This document shows positions 31,451-42,209 of a stretch of 64,000 bases of DNA, in pieces; position 1 is the stretch's first letter; each line of letters starts with the position of its first letter. The DNA is from Ursus arctos. Taxonomy: Eukaryota > Chordata > Mammalia > Carnivora > Ursidae. The notes under the pieces are model-generated. The model did no database searches. It saw nothing but the letters and a program-made list of their open reading frames with translations, and was not told the DNA's origin. The DNA lies in NCBI RefSeq assembly GCF_023065955.2, contig NW_026623067.1:53638444-53702443 (forward strand), read 5' to 3'. The translations under genes and the position numbers were made by a program.

Positions 31451-31641
31451 TTTTTTAATATAAGATTTTATTTACTTGAGAGAGAGAGCACGAGAGTGAG
31501 AGAGAAAGCACAGATGGAGAGGGAGAAGCAGACTCCCTGCTGAGTGGAGAGCCCGACATGGGGCTTGATCCCAGGACCCTGAGATCATGACCTGAGCTAA
31601 AGGCAGATGCTTAACCAACTGAGCCAATCAGGCACCCCAAA
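31451..31641 (-). repeat. SINEC, full length, 13-bp target-site duplication
   Basis: T tail, AAGATTTTATTTACTTGAGA, GA-rich tract, 'gggcttgatcccaggaccct' and the head ending gagccaatcaggcacccc. taattctatttct occurs at 31438-31450 and 31642-31654 without mismatch. Confidence 0.96.
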
Positions 31642-31654
31642 TAATTCTATTTCT

Positions 31655-32480
31655 AACACATTTGAGGTTTAGAGCTCCATGTGCTTCAGTCCAAGAGAAG
31701 AAGGACTGGCAGTCACCACAGCCATGATCTCCTTGTTCTGTGTGTTCAGTGTTGGATGGCAGGTCAAGCCAGAACTCATTCTTAGAGGCTCGCCAATTTC
31801 CAAATTTTCTGCTAGGTCATGCAGTATTTAGGAACTGAGTGCTCTGGATCTGACTCCAAAATATACCAGCATACAGACATGTCCCTATCATTCTTGGCTA
31901 CTGAGATTGTCAACACATAATTGATTTTTGAAATGAAAGCCAAAAGCCTATAGATCGACACATAAAGTGTCAAAACTGAGTCTAATAGATTTAAAGGGTC
32001 CTTATTCACTAGGGTATAGCTAAAAGGAGGTGAGAATGGCCAAACCTAAAACACTGATCTTGGATTTTTGAGCTCGTCTTCATCGTTATATTATTCATTC
32101 ATTTGTACACTCATTCATTCATTCATCAGAATTTTTTTTGAGGGGACAGACTGAGTGGGTAAGAAAAGAACCAAGAATAGCTAAGTAGAAGCTGATCTTT
32201 CAATGCTCTGCCATCTTTTTATTAGTCTGCCACTTTTCCTACCTCAAATATTCCATTTATTCCAGAAAATTGTATTCAACTGCCTTAAATAGAGGCCACC
32301 TAGAACACAGACGTCTTGTAAACTGAAATGTCTAGGGTAAGTAAAAAGATGTGAGGAATGTATATATAGCTCTTCCCAAAGGATTGATACTTTTCCTGTG
32401 TTTATTTCTGGAGTTTAGTTCTCTAAGGCATCAGTAGGGTTATAATTATGATTTATACTCTACCTTGCTGTATTTATCTA
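31655..32480. other. Unique sequence with a (CATT)n tract
   Basis: Imperfect CATT repeats at 32092-32127. Nothing else recognised. Confidence 0.5.
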
Positions 32481-32484
32481 CAAA

Positions 32485-32880
32485 AATATTAAATGAACGT
32501 ACCCTTTGACCCAGCAAATCCACTTCTAGGAATTTATCCTTATGGATATACTTGACCATGTGCCGAAATGTACACACACATACATACTCACGGTATAAAA
32601 TAACAAAAGTCTGGATACAACCTAAAGGCCCATGCACGTGGAACTGATGGAACAAATTATAGTATACAGTGGAATACTCTGCAGCCATTGACAAAACTGA
32701 AGTAGAACTGTAGATCTACTGCTATAAATCTAATATGGAACAGTTCTGGTGTGTATTGTGAAGTGAGAAATTTAGAGAGTCAGGAGTATGAACACACTGT
32801 TATTTAAATAATAGCCCATTGGGTGGAAAAATTTATAGAGGGAACCAAAAACCAAAGAAAATGTATCTTTCTTATAAATG
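32485..32880 (+). repeat. L1M-type 3' fragment
   Basis: 'gtaccctttgacccagcaaa', 'tccacttctaggaatttatc', 'ggatacaacctaaaggccca' and 'ggaatactctgcagccattg' are the sense L1 ORF2 end and 3' region. Frameshifted and stop-laden. Confidence 0.88.
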
Positions 32881-33439
32881 TTGGAAACCATGTGCTAGGT
32901 TAAAGTCCCCAGATTTGTGCAATATGCTCTGAATGGGCATCTGGAAGACACATTGTCTCCCTATAATAATATTGATAGTTACAGTTGGCCAGAAGCTGTC
33001 CTGCTCATAACATGGTTGAGGTAAGCAGGGTTTAAATCAGGGGTCCTGAGACGGTGCGGTGGCTGCCATATACTGTGCTTGCTCTTCCTTGGATAAGGTG
33101 GGAAGAGGTCTGGGAAAAGGCGGAATGGAGTTTAAAATGTAGAAACCAAGGTATTTGGGAAGGAGACAGGGAGGGACAGTGGAAAGCCTATGAGTTGAAG
33201 GCTATGAACTTCATGGGGGAGGGGGGGAGGGCAGCCCCCTCACTTCTTTCTTATTTCTTTTCCTGATGTGCTGTCAGTAAGGAAGCCTCCTAGGAGAGGG
33301 GTGCTGCCCCATCTCGCCTTTGGAGACAAGGAGCTGAAGGAGGGAGAGGGAGGGAAAGCGATGGCTCCTCACCATTTACCCTCTGAGAGGACAGGTCTCC
33401 CAGGTGTCCCCGTGGTCCCAGCTGTCTTTGTGTGCCTGA
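32881..33439. other. Unique, purine-rich, includes a G-quadruplex-like motif
   Basis: Three G runs (5, 7 and 3) at 33215-33231 separated by single A could supply four G-triplets. Frames of 62-70 codons at 33054-33456 lack motifs. Confidence 0.5.
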
Positions 33440-33640
33440 CATTTAGGATTCATTAATCATTCTGTTGGACAGATTCATGGTGGGCAAACAGCTCTGAGTC
33501 ACCATTTCCCTTGTGAATAGAATGTGAATGGAATTAAATATTTGCAAAAGGTGGGCAACAGATGGCTGTTTAGAACAGTCTCATTTATGGTCATTAAATG
33601 GGGCCTTTTGAAACAGAGCACCTGGAATATTGGCGGTCCC
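33440..33640. promoter_or_regulatory. Candidate conserved non-coding element
   Basis: Repeat-free stretch dense in transcription-factor-like words: attcattaatcattc (homeodomain-like), aacagctctgagtcacc (E-box-like and AP-1-like), attaaatatttgcaaa, and acagatggctgtttagaaca (E-box CAGATG). Sequence character is the only evidence; no alignment was available. Confidence 0.22.
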
Positions 33641-35250
33641 TTTCCAGGAAGGAATTATGGGGTTTGCCACACTATCCAGGGCCTGGTTCCCTATGTTTCC
33701 CCAGAATCCCAAGCTACTTTTCCCCAGTTCTTTGCACCAGGGCCCTGTGTATCCCCTCCCTAGTGTGGATGAATCCAGCAGGAATGTTGCTCTCTTCCCC
33801 TGCCTGTCTCAGGACCGTCAGGGACTCCTTTCATACCGCTAAGGTCCTTCACTGTGGAGGAGCAGGGTTTGTTTCCCGGGAACCGATCCCGAGGGGATAT
33901 GGGCCTGAGCCTCCCATGGTGCCATGCAGAGTCACCTCTGCCTTAGCCTGGCCCTGACCTAAATCTCGTCTTCCCAATTTTGTTTTGTAAGTGAAGTACT
34001 GAAGTGACAGTATGTGTTTCATTGGCAGAAACAATAAGCAGCCCGCCAGGAAACTGATCTGCATTAGGCCCTGCGGGTATAGGGGTGCCTGTTACAGCTT
34101 TCATGGACAGGGGAAGCCCAATCCCTCACTTGCACATTTGGGCCTCGAGTCCAGAGTTGTAAAATGTCTTGTGTGGTTACACAGCTGGTCTTCCACACAG
34201 CTGAACATGAAGCTCTATCTCTTGATTCCACAGGCGTAGCTGTTCCCACACTACTAAGATACAGTGATGCGGTGTGTGAGGAGGCTGATTCTCATAGGAG
34301 AGAAGAGGGCCTTTATGTTGCATTTCTTTCATTCTGTGGTGGCATTAGAACCCTGCAGGGGCCAGTCCTGAGGATGGAAAAACCCTTCAGACTCTGAAGA
34401 CATGTGTTCCTCACACTGTCAACCTAGGGCACCCGCCCCCAGAGCCTTCAGCCACAGTGTCACAGTCACACACCTCCCTCGCCCCCTCACGCCCCTGCTC
34501 AGCCCTCCTGAGGGCCTGCACCTCCCGCCCAGCAGTCCCTGCAACAACCCCTCCCGCCTCCCCTCCTTCTCAGGCACTTTTCATGCTCTGACTCCAAGTG
34601 TGGCCTCTCCCCCGAGTCTGCTTCAAGGAACATGCAATCATAGTTGAAAAGGGCAGTGAGTTCTTCTGAAGAATGAATGCTGTGAGTTTCATGGGGGCTC
34701 CTGGTCAGGAGGTTACCACAGAAGTGTGCCTACTTTGACCTCCTGCTCCATGCCGCATGCTTTCCCTTCAACTCTAGTATCCAAGTGTCCCCCCTGAGGC
34801 ATGTGGGTCAGCTCCTGTAGCAGAGGGTGCAAGGGAAAAGTTGTGTTGAAACACGATTCCTATGAGCTCTAGGGGCAGAAGGGAACAGGGCTAATGCACT
34901 ACATGTGAGCCCCAGAGAGTGAAGGCTGGCAGGCCAGCCATGGGGCATCTGCCAGGGACACCTGTTTGTGGTAAGAAGCTTTGGCTGCTTTGGGTGAGCA
35001 GAACCATGGGATGTGGAGAAAGGAACCACGCCAAGGTTCAGAGGTTCTGCCAAAGTCCTCTCTTCTTAGCATCTTAAAATCTTAGCATCGGGAAAGATTA
35101 TAGACCCCAGAATTTAATCTCAGACTCAGTATTCCACATCTTTGACCTACTCGCCATGTGCTTGCATACTTCCAGTGATGGATATCTCACTACCTAGGAA
35201 GGAAGTCCATTCCATTTGGATCCCTCTCCTGCTATCATTTAAATTTTTAA
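33641..35250. other. Long unique stretch, no gene recognised
   Basis: Several frames of 70-119 codons at 33598-34397 overlap in all phases, so none stands out. C-rich run at 34440-34560. No transposable elements recognised across 1.6 kb. Confidence 0.45.
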
Positions 35251-35251
35251 A

Positions 35252-35430
35252 AAAAGATTTTATTTATTTAACACAGAGAGTACAAGTGGGGAGTGGCAGG
35301 CAGAGAGGGAGAGGGAGAAGCAGACTCCCAGCCAAGCAGGTAGCACCATGTGGAGCTCAATCCTAGGACCCTGGGGCCACGACCCAAGCTGAAGGCAGAT
35401 ACTGAACCAACTGAGCCACCCAGGCAACCC
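35252..35430 (-). repeat. SINEC, full length
   Basis: AAAAAGATTTTATTTATTTA, GA-rich tract, 'ctcaatcctaggaccctggg' and the head ending gagccacccaggcaaccc. Flanks 'tttaaattttt' and 'ttaaaattat' may be the target site, but I cannot fix its length. Confidence 0.94.
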
Positions 35431-35617
35431 TTAAAATTATCTCCTTGTGACTTCTAGTTGATCCAATCTAGTTGATTCTACTCATGGAATAATACAAAAC
35501 AGTTTATTTTCCAGAGTTTCCTCCATCAGTCCCCCCCACCCCCCTCCAAGTCTCCTCTAGGCTGTGCATCTTTAGTTTCCTAGACACTCTCATTTGGACA
35601 CACTGCATCTATCAAGA

Positions 35618-35722
35618 AAGTACCATATAGTAGACAAAGCATAGGCCTTGGAGTCAAACAAGGGCTCCAATCTAGGCTCTGTCACTACATTAACCTCAGA
35701 ACCTCAGCATTTAAAAAGGTCT
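35618..35722 (+). repeat. MIR SINE 5' half
   Basis: 'agtagacaaagcataggcct', 'tggagtcaaacaagggctcc' and 'aatctaggctctgtcactac' match the tRNA-related start of MIR; the copy ends around 'cctcagaacctcagcat'. Confidence 0.78.
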
Positions 35723-35814
35723 CTCACATCCATCTTGTCTCTCAGTTCTGCCTCCTCTGTAAATCTGGGACTTCACCCTTGTCTGACAACTTCCAGCTCT
35801 AGGACCAAGGACAG

Positions 35815-36395
35815 AACTTTGCAAGGGGTGATGTTCATTTTATGTGTCAACTTGATTGGGACATGGATGCTGAGATATTTGGCCAAATATTATTTTGGGG
35901 GTTTCTGTGAGGGTGATTTTGGAAGGGATTAATGTTTAAATCTGTAGACTGAGCAAAGCAGAATGGCCTCCCCAATGTGGGTGGGCCTTATCCAATCAGT
36001 TGAAGGCACAAATAGACAAAAAGACTGACCCTCCCCCAAGTAAGAGAATTATTCTTGAATGACTGCCTTTGGGCTGGGACATGGGCTTTTTTCCTGCCTT
36101 CAGACTCCAACTGAAACATTGGCTCTTCTGGGTGTCAAACCTGCTGGCCTGCAGACTGGAACTATACCATTGTCTCTTTTGGTTCTCAGGCTTCAGACTC
36201 TGATGAAACTCAATCATTAATTCTCTGGGTCTCTGACTTATGCTGCAGATCATGAGACTTGTCGTTTCCATAGTCACTTAGCTCAGTTTCTTATAATAAA
36301 TCTATCTACCGATCTATCTATCTACCTTTTTACCTAGTAAAATCTTATTGGTTTTGTTACTCTGGAGAACCCTGACAGCTGATACACCAGGGAAG
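35815..36395 (+). mobile_element. Ancient LTR-like mammalian repeat
   Basis: 'ttatgtgtcaacttgattgg', 'gtgggtgggccttatccaat', 'cagttgaaggcacaaataga', 'cctgctggcctgcagactgg', 'ttataataaatctatctacc' and 'ctctggagaaccctgacagc' follow a common old repeat with a polyadenylation-like AATAAA near its end. A small (TCTA)n tract is embedded at 36298-36327. The family name is uncertain. Confidence 0.6.
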
Positions 36396-36407
36396 ATTGG
36401 ATTCTAC

Positions 36408-36645
36408 ATTGACAGAGAATTATCAATGAATACACTAAAACGGGGATCAGCAAACAATGACCACTGCCTGTTTTTAAGTAGAGTTTTACTGGAACATAAC
36501 CATGCCATTATATGTATGTATGGCTTACAGCTGCTTTCACATTGCATTGGGAGAGGTGAATAGTTTTGGCAGAAACAATCCATTCTGCAAAGCCTAAAAT
36601 ATTTACTATCTGGCTTTTTCTAGAAAAAAATGTTGCTGACCTCTT
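36408..36645 (-). mobile_element. Non-autonomous hAT-type DNA transposon
   Basis: The ends 'cggggatcagcaaacaatga' and 'ttgctgacctcttc' are inverted partners. Inside are 'gagttttactggaacataac' and 'agcctaaaatatttactatc'. This is a well-known mammalian hAT-like element with 'ggggtcagcaaac'-type termini. Confidence 0.7.
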
Positions 36646-36952
36646 CTCTACAATATGGTTGTTTGGTCTACCTTGCCCATTCATGTTCCTTTTCTCCTTT
36701 TTGACTTGCTTCTTTTCTTTATTGTCCATCTCTAAAATGTGGGCATGTCCATTTCTGAACTTGGAGCCTTTGGTTCCAAGCTGGTTTCTGGCATGCCACC
36801 TAGGAATCACTGCGTTAGAGAAGATGAACTATTTCTAGAACCATTTGCTTAGTGGTCTAGAATTCCTAGTTCTACCACTATCAACTATAGCTCAAAATAG
36901 GAGGAAACACGCTTCCAGTCAGCTGACAGATTTAGGTGAGCTGTATTCCACA
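36646..36952. other. Unique sequence, nothing recognised
   Basis: T-rich left half. The 5' 37 codons of the 158-codon frame (36845-36952) lie here and are unrelated to the L1 that follows. Confidence 0.5.
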
Positions 36953-37321
36953 CTGAAAACAGTGTGGAGGTCCCTTAAAAAGTTAAAAATAGAGCTACCC
37001 TATGATCCAGCCATTGCACTACTGGGTATTTACCCCAAAGATACAGATGTAGTGAAGAGAAGGGCCATATGCACCCCAATGTTCATAGCAGCATTGTCCA
37101 CAATAGCCAAATTGTGGAAGGAGCTGAGATGCCCTTCAACAGATGACTGGATTAAGAACTTGTGGTCCATATATACAATGGAATGTTACTCAGCCATCAA
37201 AAAGAACGACTTCACAACATTTGCGGCAACATGGACGGGACTGGAGGAGATAATGCGAAGCGAAATAAGTCAAGCAGAGAAAGACAATTATCATATGGTT
37301 TCACTCATTTACGGAAAATAA
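36953..37321 (+). pseudogene. L1 ORF2 C-terminal fragment
   Basis: About 123 codons. Residues such as VWRSLKKLKIELPYDPAIAL, LGIYPKDTDVVKRRAICTPM, TDDWIKNLWSIYTMECYSAI and DNYHMVSLIYGK match the last part of the L1 ORF2 protein, downstream of reverse transcriptase and the cysteine-rich region's start. The endonuclease and reverse-transcriptase domains are absent because of 5' truncation, so it cannot move itself. It lacks frameshifts, unlike every other L1 piece in this window. Confidence 0.93.
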
Positions 37322-37608
37322 GAAGTAGGAAGATCGGTAGGAGAAGAAAGGGAAGAAGAGGGGGTAAAAAGAAGGGGGAATGAACCATGAGAGACTATGG
37401 ACTCTGGGAAGCAAACTGAGGGCTTTAGAGGGGAGGGTGGTGGGGGATCGGGATAGGCCGGTGATGGGTATTAAGGAGGGCACGGATTGCATGGTGCACT
37501 GGGTGTTATACGCAAGTAATGAATCATGGAACTTTACATCAAAAACTTGGGATGTACTGTATGGTGACTAATATAACATAATAAAAAATTAAAAAAAAAA
37601 AAAAAAAG
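36953..37608 (+). mobile_element. Young 5'-truncated L1 with carnivoran 3' untranslated region
   Basis: The insertion starts near 'gaaaacagtgtggaggtccc' in ORF2, runs through the ORF2 stop at 37321, then a purine-rich 3' untranslated region (37322-37440) containing 'ctatggactctgggaagcaa', 'gcactgggtgttatacgcaa' and 'atgtactgtatggtgactaa', an AATAAA (37580 region) and a 17-base A tail. The reading frame is unbroken from entry to stop, so it is recent. No target-site duplication was visible. Confidence 0.95.
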
Positions 37609-38184
37609 AACTTCTCAATGACCCTGGCACCTACAGGCATCAGTATCCTCTGAATTTTGGCAACCCTACCCAGAGAGCCTTGAAAATGGCTCAGGAGTAA
37701 TCTGCATTATTTAATTCACACGTGATTCTGTTCTGAGGCAGGAGAATGGATTAGACCTGTGTTTTCCAAAACGTAGTATGGTTTGGATCTAACAAACAGC
37801 ATATAAGATAATTTTAGATGATATGTAGATCAACATTCTTTATTTTAATATTAATATCCTAATTTTAATTATTCAAGAAGTACTCCAATTTTAATGTGTG
37901 TTAGGAAAAAAGTATAACTAGCCCATCTATGCTCCAGTTTTATGGTTATTATTGCCTAGAATGGGGCTAAATAAAAGCAAATCAATATACAGTTGATTCA
38001 AGGAAAATAGTAAATAAATAGAGTTACAGGTATTATGCAGAAATGGCAAAAATCAACAAGGAGGGGCACAGATGAAGGAGGCTGGAGGAATACTGGACTC
38101 AGCCAGAGGGCTCCTGCCCTTGCCTCTGGCTCCTGTGATCTTGGTAAGAGTCTCAAGGTAATTTAGGTCTTTGAGGTCTCTTTC
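37609..38184. other. Unique sequence, AT-rich then mixed
   Basis: No element or gene recognised. Confidence 0.5.
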
Positions 38185-38490
38185 TTCCGTTCTGGTTGGA
38201 GGGACGGGAGAGATTCGCCTGGCTACTGAGATTTCCGGGTGTTTGGTGCCGAGGCCCTTCAGCTGACCTGGGTAATGAAGAGCTCATCTCCCTGGCAGCA
38301 CAGGCAGCTTCTCATCCGTGGTGCAGCGAGCGGTGCGCAGCCGCTGATGAAGATCGAACGGCCAGGCTGCAGTGTTATTAATGCCGGCGCCGGGGCTGTG
38401 CGCCTCGGCAAGTGGAACAAAGTGAGATGCCCTTCACTGAAGCCCACGAGGACAAGGAAAGCCCGCATGCCGCTTGGACGGGCGCCAGAA
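38185..38490. promoter_or_regulatory. CpG-rich patch, candidate CpG island or conserved element
   Basis: By hand count about 22 CpG occur in ~310 bases, against very few per kilobase in the flanks. GC is near 60%, which would give an observed/expected CpG ratio above 0.6. The core includes gtgcagcgagcggtgcgcag, 'gatgaagatcgaacggccag' and 'ttattaatgccggcgccggg'. No tandem repeat or transposon explains it. Frames of 61-99 codons cross it without recognisable domains, and I see no TATA box or clear first-exon donor. It may be an orphan island, an enhancer or a short exon. Confidence 0.45.
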
Positions 38491-39018
38491 TGGGGCCTGT
38501 TGTCAGAGTCAAGAAATTCATCAGAGGAGATCTCCTAGCAAGGACTGAAGAGGAAAAGAAAGAAGGACATGCATTGCTCAAGCGATAGCAAATGTCAGCT
38601 TTGTCGCTTGCTCTAGGGTGCACTTAGGCCCCTACTTCTCAAGCAGATTTAGGATGCAGAGGCCTGAAAGGAGGGGCGGGCAGGGGTGGGTGAGTGCCTG
38701 CGGTTCTCTAGCCGCAGCTCGCCCTTCCTCCTGCGCCAAAGGCCTGCTTGTGTTCTAGAGTCTGAAGCAAGGGCTCTGGGGACATTTCTGTGCAGATGTA
38801 GACTTCTGAACCAGGGACGTGCTGCCAACAGAGGATGGAAGTCTGAAGACCACTGACAGGGTAAAATGACAGCTGGTGCAAAGTTTGCAAGTTTAAAGGG
38901 GGATAGGGCAGGTCACATAATTTGAAGTGGGCCAGTCCTGTGTGGAAGTAGGAAGTGGCAGAGGTCATGGCATCTGGGGGCCCCATACCCCATTTAAATG
39001 GAGTAGACACTGCTTGGC
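38491..39018. other. Unique sequence, nothing recognised
   Basis: Moderate GC, with 'ggaggggcgggcaggggtgg' at 38671-38690 (GC-box-like GGGGCGGGC) about 200 bases right of the CpG patch. Confidence 0.5.
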
Positions 39019-39131
39019 ACCAGCCTATTGTTTTTTTCTTTCTTTTTATTATGTTTTTAATTTTGATTCCATTATAGTTAATATAGTGTTATACTAGTTT
39101 CAGGTGTATAATATTGTGATTCAGCACTTTC

Positions 39132-39344
39132 TTTTCTTTCTTTTTTTTTTTAAGATTTTATTTCTTTATTTTGACAGAGAGAGAGAGAGACAGCCAGCGA
39201 GAGGGGGAGCACAAGCAGGGGGAGTGGGAGAGGAAGAAGCAGGCTCCCAGCGGAGAAGCCCGATATGGGGCTCGATCCCAGAACCCTGGGATCACTCCCT
39301 GAGCCAAAGGCAGATGCTTAAGGACTGAGCCACCCAGGCGCCCC
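39132..39344 (-). repeat. SINEC, arctoid-looking subfamily, 15-bp target-site duplication
   Basis: AAGATTTTATTTCTTTATTT, 'gacagccagcgagaggggga', 'gcacaagcagggggagtggg', 'gggctcgatcccagaaccct' and the head ending gagccacccaggcgcccc. tgattcagcactttc (39117-39131) and tgattcaacactttc (39345-39359) flank it. The 'agccagcgagaggg' and 'cagaaccctgggatcac' variants are what I recall from bear and seal SINEs. Confidence 0.96.
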
Positions 39345-39753
39345 TGATTCAACACTTTCATACAGTACCTAGGTCTCATAGCAGCAAGTGCACTCCTTAA
39401 TCCCCATCACCCATCTAGCCCATTCTCCCACCTACCTTCCCTCTGGTAACTATCAGTTTGTTCCCTGTAACCGAGGTAACCATCCATTTGTTCTCTATAG
39501 TTGTTCTCTGTAGTTAACCAGGCTGTTTCTTGGTTTGTCTCTCTCTCTTTTCCCCCCTCTGTTTGTTTTGTTTCCTAAATTCCACATATGAGTGAAATCA
39601 TACTGTATTCGTCTTTCTCTGACTGACTTATTTTGCTTAGCATTATACTCTCTAGCTCTGTCCATATCATTGCAAATGGCAGATTTCACTCTTTTTTATG
39701 ACTGAATGATATTCCATATATCTATATATATTACCTAGCCTCTATCATATTAT

Positions 39754-39754
<1 letters not shown>

Positions 39755-39794
<40 letters not shown>
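39755..39794. repeat. (CA)20 microsatellite inside the L1
   Basis: Pure CA dinucleotides, on this strand complementary to the TG/TA tract that carnivoran L1 copies often carry just upstream of 'ccatatcttctttatccatt'. Likely polymorphic. Confidence 0.97.
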
Positions 39795-39797
<3 letters not shown>

Positions 39798-40061
39798 CAT
39801 ATCTTCTTTATCCATTCATCTATTGATGAACACTTGGGCTGCTTCTGTATCTTGGCTGTTGTAAATAATACCAGCCCATTGTTTTGATGAGGGAATCCAG
39901 GCCCTTGTTCCTAGATCTCCTGAGGTTTCAAGAGAAGCTATATTAAAAATATGTAAACTATCCCAATAAAAAAGGTATTTTTTAGAAGAGGAAAGAGAAA
40001 GAAAACACCAAGCTTATGAAACAAAACATGTCCATGGTCTGGTTATGGCCTGTTGGCCTCT

Positions 40062-40435
40062 GTGGTGAACGGAAGATTGGCCCCCCAAAGATGTCTCTGT
40101 CCTAATTTCTAGGACTTGTGAATATGTTCTGTTACAAGCCAAAGGAGAATTAAGGTTGCCGATAGAATTAAATTGCTAATCAGCTGACTTTGAGGTGAGG
40201 AGATTATCTTGGACTATCGTGGTGGATCCAATGTCATCACAGGGATCCTTCAAAGTGGAAGAGGGAAGGCAGAAGAGCTGGTGTCAAAGTGATAGGTGTG
40301 AGAAAGAATCAGTGCAATGTTGCTGGTTTTAAGGATGGAAGGAGGCCAGGGGCCAAGGAACGTGTTTGGCCTCTGGAAGTTAGAAAGGGCAGATCTGAGA
40401 CATCAAGCTCTGTCCTGGGGGTGGTTTTGGAGTAA
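40062..40435 (+). mobile_element. MLT1-type MaLR LTR, 3' end missing
   Basis: 'gaagattggccccccaaaga', 'gtctctgtcctaatttctag', 'gacttgtgaatatgttctgt', 'tcacagggatccttcaaagt' and 'gcaatgttgctggttttaag' follow a sense MLT1 LTR. The usual terminal 'aagccactaag..ttgttac' part is not present. Confidence 0.75.
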
Positions 40436-40504
40436 TGATACACAGGATCTCTAGGTCAGTTGTAATTAGCTTATCGTGATGGAGATCCCTCAGTGCTCAC
40501 TAAT

Positions 40505-40800
40505 ATCTGTAAGATTGGCTATATTTCTCAGCTTCCCTTGCAGCTGGGTTGGGATCACAGGACCAATGAAATGTGAGCACAAGTGATATAGGCTATTTCT
40601 GGGCTTGGTGCTTCAATAAATCCAAATGATCTTTGGCAACTCTCTCTCTCCACCATGGTGACACTGGAGGCCTTACATTCTAGTCGAATTTAGCTATGAG
40701 ATGGAGGAAGGCTGTCTCACCTGTGTCATGGGCAAAAAATGAGCTTTCATTTTTTTGAACCCAAGTAAGATGTTAAGAATATCTGTGGCAACATTGCCTA
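40505..40800 (+). mobile_element. Ancient LTR-like repeat, same kind as 14348-14700
   Basis: 'tatatttctcagcttccctt', 'gcagctgggttgggatcaca', 'ggaccaatgaaatgtgagca' and 'gtgatataggctatttctgg' match the opening of the same unresolved repeat family. The 3' half is too decayed to follow. Confidence 0.42.
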
Positions 40801-42195
40801 CTCATCAGTTACTAAGTCCAACCATGGACCCAACAAGATGGGGGAGTGAGTGTAGACAGATAAGTGAATTGGGAACCTAGGAGGGAGGATATGTGGGCTG
40901 GTTCAGAGCAGGAGTGTGACCTATCAACTACTAATAGGACCTGAGCATATGTAGGAGGCAAACAGAAGAACACTTTTAAACTTTTAACAGACGTACATTT
41001 ATTTGATGATACATTAGAAAAAAATTTTACCTACCGTGTATGTCTACTCTGAAATTTCACAGATATTTTTTGCTTAGAAAGAAATTAGAAGTAACCTTAA
41101 AGAAAAATATTAAGTAATAGATACGTAAACAGTACATGGGAATGAAATGAAACTGTGAAGGTGGCGTTTGAGTTACTGAAATTTAGGGACCCTGAAAGTA
41201 GGCCACAGGAAAACAGAGCAGGCTTGGAGTATATTTCAGAAAAGAACAGGCAGCTGTCGTGGCTTTTGCTATGGGTAAGTCACATATTTAGCTCTAGCGT
41301 TTTAGGACTGGGGGATCTAAAATAACCAACTTCTTGTTGCCTTTATAATGATGTCTAACTTCCTCAGGCTGCCATTCAAGACCTTCTAGATGTCTAGCAT
41401 ATAACAGTAACTTACCTTGCCAGTTTAATTTCTGTTGGACTCTGTCCATGACTCTACCACTTAATTCCACTCACCTTGCAAGCCACAGCTCAAATCCCAT
41501 TTCCTCCATGAAGCTTTCCCTTATTGCCCCCAAATAAAAATGATCTCACACTCTTTAAAAGTCTTAGGGCAGCTATTCCTGGTAACAACCAGACACACTG
41601 TCTTGAAGTAGAGTTATTTGTATAAACATCTTGTCTTCCCATTTTAAATTGTAGGCTCCTGGATAAGACTGATCTTATTCTTACAATATTTCTTTGAAAC
41701 CTGCACACTTCCAGATAATTTTCAGTAACATACAATCAACATATTTGTTGTAAGTTTTTGTTGTAAAACATCTGTTTCTCATGCTTCAGAGATTTTCAAA
41801 GCACAAGCCAAGAATTGCTGGATCTAGCAGTGGAGCTGTCCTATGACATGAGGGCAATTTAATGAGAAAATTCTAGACTGTAATGAAGATATCTATTGGA
41901 AGTGTTATGAGGTTTGCGAGTACCTTGTTTATTCAAATGGTCATGTTGGCGAAATGTGTTCAGGCAGGATGTTCAAGTCATGGTAGCTCCTGGAATAAAC
42001 AGACTTCAAAATTAAATAGTAGAATTTTATTTCTCACTTAAATAATAGTCAAGGCCAGCCAGCTTTCCTCATCGTGGTTACCCGGGGGATCAAGATTCCT
42101 TCCACTGTGCGGTTCAGCTATTCTCTCAGCCACATGACCATCTGCATTCAGCTGGCAGAAGACAAAGGGAACATGAAGAAGGTACTCCCACTTTT
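40801..42195. other. Unique sequence, nothing recognised
   Basis: AT-rich across 41000-41150. An 81-codon minus frame at 41490-41735 has no motif. No repeats I can name. Confidence 0.45.
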
Positions 42196-42209
42196 CAAAA
42201 ACTCTGCTC

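Larger units (their letters stand above)
39035..39869 (-). mobile_element. 5'-truncated L1 with target-site duplication, hosting a SINEC
   Basis: Antisense carnivoran L1: 'tttttattatgtttttaatt' at the tail, 'tactagtttcaggtgtataa', 'cactccttaatccccatcac', 'attccacatatgagtgaaat', 'tctttctctgactgacttat', 'tgcaaatggcagatttcact' and 'gggctgcttctgtatcttgg'. accagcctattgtttt (39019-39034) and accagcccattgtttt (39870-39885) bound it, one mismatch in 16. It is interrupted by the SINE at 39132-39344. Confidence 0.95.

Noticed and set aside
36845..37321. 158-codon frame as a host gene
   Set aside because: Codons after the first 37 are L1 ORF2 C-terminus; the first 37 are flanking DNA read through by chance.
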